Source: Toxonevra muliebris
Lineage: Eukaryota; Arthropoda; Insecta; Diptera; Pallopteridae
Assembly: GCA_963691655.1 (NCBI GenBank)
Contig: OY829329.1
Span: 15,204,708-15,268,707 of the forward strand
Reading direction: 5' to 3'
Length of the DNA stretch: 64,000 nt
Shown piece by piece: positions 47,105 to 58,685 of this stretch; positions within the stretch are counted from its first letter, which is position 1; every line of letters starts with the position of its first letter. The notes beneath the pieces are model-generated. The model saw only the letters and a program-made list of their open reading frames with translations, searched no databases and had not been told where the DNA came from. The translations under genes and the position numbers were made by a program.

Positions 47105-48560
47105 TGTCAATATTACTAAAAGTAATAATTGAACGACTAACGATTGAATAATTATTGATTAATTAATTTAGTAAGGATAGCAACTAACTAATCATGACCA
47201 AATTTTGTCATGGTTCGTTAGTTATGACTAAAACTTAAGGTAACTAATGATTGAATAACTGACGATTGTCTGATTAATGATTAATGATTGAATGACTACC
47301 GACTGAATGATTAATAACTAATTCATTTAGTGGCGGTTATGACTAACTATGTAATCATGAAAAAATTTAGTCAAGATTCGTTAGTCATGATTAAAATTTT
47401 AGTCAACTAATGATTGAGTGGTTAATGATTGAATGGCATATGATTGAATGACTAATGATTGAACTACTAATGATTGAATGGCCAATGATTGAATGGCCAA
47501 TGATTGAATGACTAATGATTGAATGTCTAATGATTAAATGACTAACGATTGAATAATTAGTGACTAACTAATTTAGTAAGTATTACAACTAACTATTTTA
47601 TAATGACCAAATTTAGTCATGGTTCGTTAGTTATGACTAAAATTTTAGTTAACTAATGATTCAATAACTGACGATTGTCTGACTAATGATTTAATGACTA
47701 AATGACTAACGATTGAATTATTATTAACTAATTCCTTTAGTAACTATTTAATCATGAACAAATTTAGTCAAGATTCGTTGGTCATGATTGAAAGTTTAGT
47801 CAACTAATGATTGAGTGTCTAACGATAGAATGGCATATGATTGAATGACTAATGATTGAACAACTAATAATTGAATAACTAATGATTGAGCAACTAATGA
47901 TTGAATGACTAATGATTACATGACTGACGATTGAATGATCAATGACTAAATCATTTAATAGTGATTATGACTAACTATTTAATCATGACCAAGTTTAGTC
48001 ATAATTCGTTTTTTTAAGTGGCTGTCGAGGGATACACTCAGGCCAGAATGGCCCATTGTGATACCACCTGGTTCGGCCTGCAGTTTAACGCCGGTTCCAA
48101 ATGGCAGTGTGGCAATTGGTTTTCACTTCGTGGTTTTGCCATTACCTACCAACATGTGTACTTGTACTCTTTCTTATAAGTCTCATACACTTCATATCGA
48201 TAGTGAATATAAGAAGGTTATTAGAAATTAATAACCAGACCAAGACTAATATCGAACCCGCAACCTCCTGAGTGAAAGTCTATTGCACTATACACTAGAC
48301 TATTGAGGTAATTCGTTAATCATGACTAAAATTTTAGTCTATTAATGACTATTGATTGAACGGATTATGATTGAATGACTAATGATTGAATGACTAATGA
48401 TTAAATTATTGAATAATTTGTGATTACATGACTGACGATTGAATGATCAATGATTATGACTAACTATTTAATCATTACCAAATTTACTAATGAGTAAATC
48501 ATTTAATAGTGATTATGACTAACTATTTAATCATGACCAAGTTTAGTAATAATTCGTTTT
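47105..48560 (+). repeat. 15-bp tandem repeat (AATGATTGAATGACT type)
   Basis: Degenerate 15-bp units AATGATTGAATGACT alternate with a larger motif (AACTATTTAATCATGACCAA, TTTAGTCATGGTTCGTTAGT) that recurs at roughly 47185, 47350, 47590, 47745, 47965 and 48515. A SINE (48011-48308) sits in the array, and a segment including its 3' end is repeated at 48550-48596. Confidence 0.85.
48011..48308 (-). mobile_element. tRNA-derived SINE, single-head form with alternative 3' end
   Basis: Minus orientation. The head (TAGTCTAGTGTATAGTGCAA, then GGTTGCGGGTTCGAT) and body (TATATTCACTATCGATATGA, then GGTAATGGCAAAACCAC) match the dimeric SINEs at 58686-59105 and 61877-62324, but more diverged. After GGCGTTAAACTGCAGG it differs from them: there is no second tRNA module, but a ~55-bp end (CAGGTGGTATCACAATGGG, GGCCTGAGTGTATCCCTCGA) and a short A tail. 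Flanked by 9-bp duplications TAATTCGTT (48002-48010 and 48309-48317). Confidence 0.82.
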
Positions 48561-48596
48561 TTTAAGTGGCTGTCGAGGGATACACTCAGGCCAGAA
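48550..48596 (-). mobile_element. SINE 3'-end fragment duplicated with the satellite
   Basis: TAATTCGTT, the A tail and ~38 bp of the SINE 3' end (to GGCCAGAA) are repeated here after the same satellite flank as at 48002. The remainder of the SINE is absent. It arose by duplication of the junction after insertion, not by a new insertion. Confidence 0.75.
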
Positions 48597-50579
48597 AGGA
48601 AAATTACTGCATTTAAATAGGTGTTTTCGTAAAGGTTTTCCACACTGAGCGCGAACATAAGTTTTTAGTCTATATATTCTTTCAGTGTATTTTAATTAAA
48701 ATTATACATCTAACACATAGCGTCTGTTTGTTTGCATTACGAGCTGAGCCAGAGTTGTGTGATGTACAAAGTTTTTCTTTTTTTCTATTTTTTTTTTTTG
48801 CAAGTACTATACTTAAACATGAAACAGAAATTGCAGAATATGATTTATTATTATTATACGCATTAAAAATATGTTTAAAAAAAAAAATTTAACTACAATC
48901 TGTGAAGATTGTATCCAAGTCTATAGTTTGAGAGTGTGTATTCTTCACTCCACACATTCTTTACCTTGACCAATGATCTAAACAAATTTACATATGAATT
49001 AAAAAAACCAAGAAGTAAAAAACATGATCATAATAAATAAATAAAGAAGAAATATTGAACAAAAATTTAAATCTAATGTATAGACATACATGCTTATTTA
49101 TTATACGCTCGATTTTATTATGCGAGAGCTTTGGTGATGCTACATTTATACTTATAAATATATTTACCTATAAAAAAGGTAAAATATTTTGGTAAGAATC
49201 AGCATGTTTATTTAGATTTTTTTTATATTTTTTTTTCTATTTTCCATATTTATTAAATAAATTTTATTTGTTGTTTGTATGTGTCTTTGATACTATTACG
49301 AAATACGCGATTATTATTTTTTTTTTCTCAAATTTTTTTACCTCTTTCATACCCGCTTAAGTTGATGCTAAACCAATAATAATAATAATATTTAGAAAAA
49401 CATTAACATTTTGTTTAATTTAAAATTCACATTTTCTACTTAGGTGGGTACTCGTACTTTTTTTTGAGATTTATGTGTTGTTTCCTCAACTTTGAACAAA
49501 ACTTTGATTCTTACTTTATTTTATTCTTTTTTTTTTCTACACTTTTTTTTTTTTTTGGCAATTTTTGTTCATTATCGTTAATTATTCTTTAAGTATCCCT
49601 AATGCTCGGTAATGACTACTACAAAACCACAATATAAAATTTGTTTATTTGAGAACTGTTGCCAAAAGTTCTTAATTTGTTTTAATATAATTCACAACAC
49701 ATGTGTAAGAATACAAACGTAAATTGAGTTTGCCAAGTTATATATGTTTAAGTGAGGAAAATATAATAATAATATGAACTGTTCAGTTAAGTAACATTCG
49801 AAGTTTTGTTCTTAGTCACTAGTGAGTTTTGAAGCAAAAGAAGTTTAATTATTATGGTATACATATACATGAGAAATATAGTCACGTGTTATTGTTTCAA
49901 GAAAAAAAATGAAAATAAGTGCCTTCTGCACTCGTCACATTATGTAATAACTTACACTTTACGCATTGTTGTTTACTTGATTATAAAGTTTTCATTGGCG
50001 CAAACAATTTATTAACACTTATTCACTAATAACTCTAAAAACACAATGAATGATTAAGCATATTATCTCTAAAAGCTACTATTTATTTTTAATAAAACTA
50101 AGTATATATAAATTATTGAATTCAATTATGAAAACCGAAACTGGTTTTTTAAACTGAATTTTTTAAACAATATGCAAAGAAAGAAGTTATTTAATTTATT
50201 TCAAATTTATTTATGTACATATTTAATTAGGAAGCTGAAAGAAATTTATTGGAATTTAAGATATTTCTTTGCATCTTATGAGTTGTTGGCATACTAGCCG
50301 GAAATACTCGACGCTGCCGGTAGATTTTTTGAAAGTTTTTTTTTTGCTATCCCCGATAGTTTGTTAGTGTCAAAATTTGTGTTGAATCTCTTTTTAAATC
50401 ATATTTAAAATAAAGTGCGTTAACCTATACTGCTTTCCTAATTAATCAATTAATACAGGCTCTTAAAGAGTCGAGTAAGATTCTGTGATTGATGACCTTG
50501 AGTCTTACAAAAAAAAAAGAAGAAAAATGTGCGAAATTATGTTTAAACTAACTCTGGACAATGGACGTACTTCCACGTC
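48597..50579. other. AT-rich intronic DNA
   Basis: No gene, array or inverted repeat recognised. T tracts and AAT runs only. Confidence 0.4.
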
Positions 50580-51735
50580 TATATGTCTGAAGGCCGCATA
50601 AGCATATGGCGATGGGGAGAGATAGAGAGGAAGGGGGAAAGATAAAGAGAAAGAGGGAGAGATAAAACGAATGGGGATAGATATAGAAGAAAGAGACGAC
50701 ATGTTATACCGATTTTGCGATCGATTTAGAAGCATTGCAAAATGGCGGGGCAGAGCGTCGAGACTAAAAATGTATTCAAAATTAAAGGAAATTATTGCAA
50801 AGACGAGATTCGATTTCATTTTTGGCATGTCTTTTCCCTCTTTCTGTCCTTCACTCCTCTCTCTCTCTCTCTTTTCAATCTTTCCTTCCTCTCTTGTTTT
50901 AATTTCCTCTCGTTTTATTTTTTTCATGCCCCTCTCTCCTCTTTTCCTCTCACACTTTTAGTTTTCTCACTCTTTTATTTTGTTCCCTTTTTCTTTGCTT
51001 TCTCCCTCTGTATCACTATTTTGTCCCCTACACATTTTGTCTACTCTTCTCTCGATTCCCCTTCCTATTTATCTCTCCCGTATTTTCTTTTTTGTTTCTC
51101 TTCTCTCCTCTTTCCTTTCAATGTTTTCCTCTCTTCTTTCGATTTTCACTCTTCCTTCTCTTTCTTTCCATTTCCATTCTTCAACCTCTTTCCAACTTGT
51201 CCTTCCATATTTTTCATTTTTTCCTACTCTCATATTTTATTTTCTTCCAATTGTTTCCCCTCTGTATCTCTCCTCTTCTTCCTTCGCATTTTACGCCTCT
51301 CTCTCTGTCTATCCCTTCCCTATTTTATCTCTCTGGCGCTCTTCTCACCTGTTCACTCTATATTTTCCTTTCCCTAATTTGTTTTTTCTCTCCTATTTTC
51401 CTTCAATGTTTTCAGACCTTCCTCTTTTCGGTTCCTCTTTCCTTCTTCTTACCTCCCTTTCCACTTTTCCTTCCATAATTTTGATTTTACACCCTTTCAT
51501 ATTCTCTTCCATTCCCCTTTGTTTTTTCCTTCCTACTCATTTTGTGCATTACTCCCCTCCTCCTTCTTTTTCCTCCCTCTTTTGCTCTATCATTCCCCTT
51601 TTCCTTTTCTGCCTTGGTTTATTATTTCCCTTTCCTTCTTAATCACTTCCTTTTTAGTCTGCTTCTTACTCCCTTCTTTCCTTCTTCTCTCCTCCACTTT
51701 TCCTTCTTTCTTTGTTTTGAATTTTTAAAATATGA
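50580..51735. other. Purine tract (50600-50700) then long pyrimidine tract (50820-51730)
   Basis: The first ~100 bp are GA-rich (GGGGAGAGATAGAGAGG). After ~120 bp of mixed DNA, ~900 bp of almost continuous CT-rich sequence follow. The arms are complementary in composition, so a large imperfect hairpin or triplex is possible. Three long overlapping plus frames (211, 220 and 128 codons, rich in F, S, L and P) arise because pyrimidine-only DNA has no stop codons; they are not called as genes. Confidence 0.6.
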
Positions 51736-51839
51736 AAATTCAGAATTTTTATGAAAATGGGCCCGATGGGATAGGATTCGTTCATGTAGAAATATGATAA
51801 AATATTCTAAAACAAATTTGAAAAAAAGTGAAAAATTTA

Positions 51840-53075
51840 TGAAAAAGTTTCCTCATTTTTTGACAAGAATTCCTCCATTTTTACAATGATTTTCTCATTT
51901 TTGACAAGCGTTTTTTCATTTTTACAACTATTTCCCTATTTCTGACTAGCTTTTTTTCGTCGTTCTTTTGAAAATTCGAGTCTTCAACACAAATGTTAAA
52001 TTTTTGCAGAAAAGTGCAAGTTTTTTTTTAAAAATTGTTACAAGCATTTTCTCATTTTTGGTAAGCATTTTCCCATTTTTTGACAATGATTTTTCCACTC
52101 TTTTACAAGCATTCTTCCATTTTTGACAAGCATTTCCCCAATTTTTGACAAGTTTTTGCCTAGTCTTAAATTAATATTCCCCCATTTTTGACTAGCATTT
52201 TCCCGTTTCGTTTTATTTACTCAATTTTGACAAATATTCCCCCATTTTTGACATTAATTTTTTTCAATTTATGACAAGCATTTTCCACTTTTTTACAAGT
52301 AATATATTTCCAATCATTGACTAACATTTCCCCATTTTTGACAATCATTTTCCTTTTTTGTTTGACAAGCATTTACAATTTTTGCTTGGCAAGCATTTCC
52401 TCATTTTTGGCAAACATTCTCACGTTTTTGACAATAATTTTCCAAATTTTTGACAAGCATTTTACCACTTTCTGACAAACATTTTGCGACTTTTTGACAA
52501 GCAATTTTCCAATCTTTGACAAGCTTTTTTCCACTCTTTCACTAGCATCCCCATTTTCTCAGTTTTGACCAACATTCCCTCATTTTTGAAAAACATTCCC
52601 TCATTTTTGACAAACATTCCATAATTTTTGACAAACATTCCCTCATTTTTGACAAACATTCCTTCATTTTTGATAAACATTCCCTCATTTTTGACAAACA
52701 TTCCTTCATTTTTGACAAACATTCCCTCATTTTTGACAAACATTCCTTCATTTTTGACAAACATTCCCTCATTTTTGACAAACATTCCCTCATTTTTGAC
52801 AAACATTCCCTCATTTTTGACAAACATTCCCTCATTTTTGACAAACATTCCCTAATTTTTGACAATAATTTTCCTACTTTTCGACAAACATTTTACACTT
52901 TTTGACAAATATTTTTTCACTTTTTGACATGCATTTTTCCTTTTTTTTTACATGCATTTTTCCTTTTTTTGGCTAGCATTCCCTTTTTTTTCATTTTTGA
53001 CAGGCGTTTCCCCATTTTTGACAAACATTTGCCCATTTTTGACAAACATTTCCCCATTTTTGACGTGCGTTTCCT
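51840..53075 (+). repeat. TTTTTGACAAGCATT array with a 21-bp near-perfect core
   Basis: Degenerate ~18-22-bp units CATTTTTGACAAGCATTTTC. From about 52565 to 52860 they become a nearly perfect 21-bp repeat with the core CATTTTTGACAAACATTC, about 14 units. Frames are open on both strands across the core (FVKNEGM and SFLTNIP periodic peptides), both artefacts. A second array of the same type lies at 54945-55515. Confidence 0.88.
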
Positions 53076-54944
53076 CAAATAATTATTGCACCAGTAAAAA
53101 TTACTTCAGAAATACATACAAATTTGACAGACGTCTGTCTTGAAACACTTTTACGTCAACTCAGGTAATGATGACGTCATATCCTACACTTTCGTTAATT
53201 CAGCTTTGCTTGCCGATTTTCTGATATCCTTGCGTGCAGATGTTTTTACATCAATTTTTTCTTCAGCTTCCCCTTCAGCTTGAATGAAAATTCATTGAAT
53301 TGAGTGAGATTTCATTTCACATTTTCCCTTTTTTTTAATTTTTGCTTACACGTTTTCATATTGTAAAATAGTTACCCAATATTTTAATGCGAATAAAGCT
53401 AAAATTATTTAGGTGCGTGAAACTATTCCAAAAACAAAATGAATATAACCATGAAAATGAATTATTTTTGTAATATGTTTGTATACACTATATGTAAATA
53501 ACACCAAAAAGACGTGCCCTAATCACAAAATACTTAATCTTAATTGTGCTATTAAAATTACCTTGCATACAAGTAATTTACAAAAAAAAAAAAAAAAAAA
53601 AAAAATAAAAATAAAAATAATTGGCCTAAACTGCATAAACATTTACACTTTATATGAAAATAAATTGCTTATACATATGATTTTAAAACCGCTAAAGCCC
53701 ACACAGCCAGCAGAAAAAGAAACAGCCAAAGAATTCTGCGGCACCCACAAGAAAACTGAACTGAATTTTTTATTTATTTAAAAGACAAAAATTAAATTAT
53801 TTATTACATATATACCTACATAAAAATTGTAACCAATACTTACACATTTATGTACGTAAGCTTAATAAAAATTGCCAATGACTGTCAGCGCCATCTACTA
53901 CTCACATTGTAAGTGCCAGTGCCAGTACCAATACAAAAAAGGCAAAACGCAATTATTGACATTAAATTTTTCGTATTGAATTTATCTCAAGTGTCATATC
54001 GATAAATTTTTCAATTTTCGTTTAATTTTGTTTTGTTGTCTACATTGTTGTTGCTTTTGTTTTTGCTGCCGCTGCTGCTATTGTTATTTAATTTGTTTGT
54101 TTACAACAAATTCGCACTCATTGTTTTAAAAAAATTTACCAAGTCAGCGCTAGCTTTACTTTAATCTATAACAACAAAATGTTTTTTTTTTTTTTTTAAT
54201 CATACTTAGTTATTTTGTTATATTTTAACACATGCTTTAACATACAAGCAAATAAACAGCAACCACAATCAAATCAGCAGCAACAACAATAATAATCACA
54301 ATAAGTAACAATTAATTTTTGTTTGTTTGCTATGCAAATTTTTCATACAATTGTCAATTACTTGAAAGAAAAATAGCTATAGCAATGAACTACTGTAATC
54401 CCCCGGTTAATTGATTCTTGCCACTTAATTGCATCTAAAAATTTTACCTATATAAAAACAGGAACTGTAATCATTTTAACCCTTTTAGAGGCCATCACCA
54501 ACACATTTTCGTGTGTAGAATTTGACAAAAGTTAATGGGGCAGAGATTTCGTTAAATCAAAAAACGTTTTTCCTACTTCCGAACGTTTCACATCTCTGGA
54601 ATTTGATGTCCAATTGTTATCGAAAAAAATCCGTAAAAGTTTAGGTTGCATAGCCTTCTAAAAGCAGAGCTGTCAAGTAGTTCTAGGAAGTACTTCAAAC
54701 TTTAAATCCATTTTTCTCGATTTGGACTTTTGGGGCACGATAAAAAATAAACTATTAAGATAATCACACTGAAAGTTCATTCAGATATTCAAGACATTAT
54801 ATGATGTGTAATGGAATGGACCTCGCTAAATTCTTTACTTTAAAAATTTCATATTTTTGAAACCCAAAAACTTTTAGAAATTCAGTAAAATTCAGATTTC
54901 ATTGATCCAGAGTGAGGCATTTCAAAAAATTTAGTTACCTTTCA
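53076..54944. other. AT-rich intronic DNA
   Basis: Contains a 24-bp A tract (53581-53604), CAA/CTG runs at 54040-54300 and a Tigger-like word CTGTAATCCCCCGGTTAATT near 54393. The last resembles CCCCCCGTTAATTGG near 20970, so both may be old pogo/Tigger ends. No gene seen. Confidence 0.35.
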
Positions 54945-55515
54945 TTGCACATTTTTGACAATAATTTTTCTACTTTTTGACAAGCATTTTCCCATTTTTT
55001 GACAAGCAGTTTTCCAGTCTTTGACTAACATTCTCCTATTTTTGACTAACATTTTCCCACTTTTTGACAAGCATTTTTCCATTCATTGACTACCATTCCC
55101 TCTCCCTCCCATTTTTGACAAGTATTTTCCCATTTTGTTTTACATGCATTTCCTCATTTTTGACAAACAATCTCCTATTTTTAACAATAATTTTCCTACT
55201 TTCTGACTGATTTTCCAACTTTTTGACAAGCGTTTTTTCATTTTTTGACACGCATTTTTCTATTTTTGACAAGCATTTTTCCACTCATTGACTAACATTC
55301 TCCTATTTTTGACAATCATTTTCCCATTTTGTTAGACAAGAGTTGCCTCATTTTTGACAAACATTCTTCCATTTTTGGCAATAATTTTCCTACTTTTTGA
55401 TAAACTTTTTGTTCACTTTTTGACAAGAATTTTTCCACACTTTGACTAGCATCCCCATTTTCTCATTTTTGATAAGCGTTTTCCCATTTTTGACAAACAT
55501 TTACCCATTTTTGAC
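54945..55515 (+). repeat. Second TTTTTGACAAGCATT array
   Basis: Degenerate ~18-22-bp units of the 51840-53075 type in the same orientation. The array ends abruptly where the palindromic element at 55516 begins (TTTTTGACG then AACCCGAG). The minus 64-codon frame is an artefact. Confidence 0.85.
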
Positions 55516-55865
55516 GAACCCGAGCACGAATCCTAGCACGTCAGGGTTCTGACCTAACCTCAAAATACCGCATAAAAATTTTTCTTTCAAGTCCCGGGGT
55601 CAGACCAGGTGTACTATATATTTTTGTGGCCGTTGAATCCGAGGTCCAAGAAACACCATCACGTCAGGGCACTGACCTGACCTCAAAAAACCTCATAAAC
55701 ATTTTTCTTTCGAGTCCAGGGGTCAGACTATGTTTATTCTATGTTTTTGAAGAAAAATTTTTATGAGGGTTTTTGAGGCTGTATCAGAACCCTGACGTGC
55801 TGAGTTTTTTTGGACCTCGGGTTCAGCGACCCCAAACGCATATAGTAAACATGTTTTGACCTCAC
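55516..55865. mobile_element. Palindromic element family: two direct and one inverted unit
   Basis: Three ~105-125-bp units share CACGTCAGGG, CTGACCT-ACCTCAAAA, CTCATAAA-ATTTTTCTT and GGGGTCAGAC words. Unit 1 is at 55516-55640, unit 2 at 55641-55748 (direct), and unit 3 at 55749-55865 is inverted. GACCTCGGGTTCAGCGACCC (inverted) and CGTTGAATCCGAGGTCC carry the same core as the elements at 38884 and 58213. Confidence 0.7.
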
Positions 55866-56639
55866 GACCTGAAAAAACCAGCCCTATTCTAAATATTCCC
55901 ATAATGAAATTCCCGGGAGAATTTGTTTCTTTCTAAATTAAAATATACTCTAATTTCTCGGCGAATTAAACCAGAAATTGTGGGTTTACTTTACTTTAAA
56001 AAAATTTGTTTTTTTGATGTTTATCATTTTATTTTGTTTTTCTCTCTCATTCTTCTTATCTTGTCTATCTCTTTTTATTATATGCTAAAATATATATATA
56101 TAAACGAAAAACCTTCAATATATTTAAATAGTTATTATTGCTTGCAGCAGCAAATAGCAATGAATCGTTTTTTTTTTCGGTTTAGCTAAAAGATTTCGTC
56201 AACAATAATAATCATCATCATCATAGTCAGCAATCAAATCAGTCTCTACTATAAAATCTTTAGGTCATTCTAAAAAATTTTTTGAAATTTTATTCAATGA
56301 ATGATTGAGGCTTTCTTAAGCTGTCCTCATATTTGAAAGAGATTTGTTAGTAAATAATCATATTGCAATAACCGTGATTCAGTGTTTAATGACCCCCTAA
56401 AGTGCGGTTCAAGATTTTCGGAATCAAATATATCTATAAACTTTAACATAAAAAACAAATACAGTTCTTGTGATTAAAAGCCTGGCTTTGTTTAGTTTGG
56501 ATTTGTAGAAGAGCATTCCTTAGAAATCAGTTCATTGAACCATTGTACAAAAGATTTAAAAATAGGGCAAAATTAAGAATTATATTTTCGTATTACAAAT
56601 CACCTTAGTTCTCGTTCTCGTTGGTGAGTTCTCAAAGAA
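55866..56639. other. AT-rich intronic DNA
   Basis: CAT run near 56215-56225. No gene recognised. The 88-codon frame at 55923-56189 has low complexity. Confidence 0.35.
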
Positions 56640-57115
56640 CTATCCACCTACAGACCAACCAGGGCCTCCTTCAAACTAGGCAGGCGAGTCACTAACAGTT
56701 TTCAAAAATTTTAGAGGGTGGGAAGGGGGGAGATTCTAAGACCTTTATACTGGTAATACAGAATCTGTCCATTTTCCTAGCTAGCCATTACCGATTACTC
56801 AGAAAGCTGCATGTTCGTTCGGAAACTGTCGCCATTTCTTCTGTTCTCATCTTTTAAATACCAACCAGAACCGGTTTCAATAATTTCTTTAAGACCGTCT
56901 GTATAAAAAATATGTATAGAATGCTTCGTTGATTCCGCTCACGACTTTTCGCATCACATTCCTATTCGTATTTGATGTGGAGTACAAGATTTGCTATAGA
57001 TGTCTGGGCCCTGCACCATCTTCATTGTGCCCGACTGTCTTTATTATGTTTTTGAACCTATTAGTTTCCAATGAGGTGAGAACCTTTTCTATATCTTACT
57101 TCTCTTTACAAATTT
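56640..57115 (-). pseudogene. LINE fragment: start of RNase H domain
   Basis: The minus strand encodes FYTDGLKEIIETGSGWYLKD, then ENRRNGDSFRTNMQLSE, ending in a stop at about 56790. YTDG-(15)-SGWY-NIRNG-like spacing is the opening of the RNase H domain in LINE polyproteins. Flanking minus-strand DNA (56910-57115) probably holds the preceding linker but is too decayed to align by eye. No intact frame. Confidence 0.65.
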
Positions 57116-58212
57116 AATCTCTATGGAGAATTCTTTCAGACCCATGACCCATAGACCTTATGAGTACAGAAAATATTTAAAAATTCCTCAGATTTTCACG
57201 AATTTATCGAAAAATCTAAAAACATCAAAAGTTTTCCCCTTTTTGCGAAATTTTGATCTCATTTTTTCTCAGTCTTTTAGTTATTGAATTCAGATAATTT
57301 CAAATTTGTTTATATCGCTTGCCTATAGAGTTTTTTTTCCAAGTTTTTCAAAGTCTCTTCTTTCGGATCGAGTGAAATTATGGCCTTTCCTTTACGCCTA
57401 TCCGATTCCCCATTGTTATTTTGTCGACTCGTTTTAATCTGAAAAATCGTCGTTTTATTTTTTTATTTTTTTTTTTTTGAGATGGGACTATCTTCTAGTG
57501 ATGAGCTCGTGATTACTTTTTGACTCACGCTCACGCTTGCTCATGGTTTTGAAATTACATGGTTTTGAAATTATTACTCACGCATACTCGCGGCTTTGAA
57601 AACATTACTCATGCATGTTCACACACGCTGACATATTACGAATATTTGAAGAAATCGCAGTCTCTGAATTGATTTAACTTTTGCTTAGGTTAACCGCTTG
57701 TGGACCAAGACCCGAAGGCTATTACAAATTTACCCTTTTTCCATGAAATTTAAGTTATTATGGTTTCTTATGGAAACATATGAAATTATAAAGGGATCTG
57801 GTAATTGTAAATAAAGGGGCCTGGTATCCCTAAATAATTTTGGGTCAGAGGGAATCAAAAACTAAGAAAGAAACATTAACAACACTTAATTTTTTATTAA
57901 AACTACGGCCAAATGCTTTACGATTCAAATATTTTTTTTAAAAGATTTGATGAGCCTGTAACGGTAATGATAGTTTTAAGGATCATCAGTCGATAAAAGG
58001 TTATATGGTATCTATACACATTTTAAGGAGTTCGTAGTATTTGAGGTAGGTTCCTTTTTGCTTTAGATTAATGACAGGTAGATTTATTCTTTCCCCGGAA
58101 TATTTTTTTAACTTCAACTATGTAAGACAGCTTAACAAAACAATCAATATTGAAACGTACACATTTCAACAAAAATTTCTATAGAATTCAAATGACTGTA
58201 ACCTTTACGGGG
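57116..58212. other. Intronic DNA with ACTCACGCAT-type degenerate repeat
   Basis: 57500-57635 contains repeated ATTACTCACGCAT, CTCACGCTTGCTCA and GGTTTTGAAATTA words. Otherwise unique-looking, no gene. Confidence 0.4.
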
Positions 58213-58614
58213 TGACCTCTATAGTGGCCAACAATACACAGTTTCTAAAAAAAATCATGATAATTGATATTCGGGAGTTTTTGGAGTCGCTGAATCCGAA
58301 TATATAAACAGAATTTCAGAATTCAGTATGGCAGATCCAATATGGCGGACAAGTTTTTGAAAAATTGATCTAATTCGTTTGAAATTTGTTATTCGGGAGA
58401 TTGTCCGACATATTGGATCGGCCTTCTTGAATTTTGAAATTCAGTTTACTAATTTGAATACCCAAAAACCCTCGAGTAGCAAACGAATTAAATCAATTTT
58501 TTAAAAAGTCGTTCACCATTTTGAAATTCTATATACCGATTCGGATTCAGCAACCCCAAAAACCCCAGAAAGTCGTTTGCCATACCTGGCGAGGGTGGCC
58601 ACTATAGGGCATAG
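58213..58614. mobile_element. Palindromic element with core GGGGTTGCTGAATCCGAA
   Basis: The outer ends CTCTATAGTGGCCA (about 58217-58230) and TGGCCACTATAGGG (about 58596-58609) are inverse, as are GTTTTTGGAGTCGCTGAATC (58277-58296) and its partner at about 58535-58562. Inside, GGCAGATCCAATATGGCGGA (58330-58349) pairs with TCCGACATATTGGATCGGCC (58403-58422), and ATTGATCTAATTCGTTTG pairs with CAAACGAATTAAATCAAT. The pairing is therefore nested. No coding capacity. Same core as elements at 38884 and 55516. Confidence 0.7.
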
Positions 58615-58685
58615 ACTTACAGGATACGCTTCATATTAATAAAAAATTTCACATGAAAAAAATTAGAATTTTCTCTGGGAAATTG

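Noticed and set aside
50742..51642. Long plus-strand frames of 211, 220 and 128 codons suggesting a membrane protein
   Set aside because: They lie in a pyrimidine-only tract where stop codons cannot occur. Overlapping frames are equally open and no domain is visible.
52462..52865. FVKNEGM / CLSKMRE periodic proteins
   Set aside because: Products of the 21-bp repeat; open on both strands.
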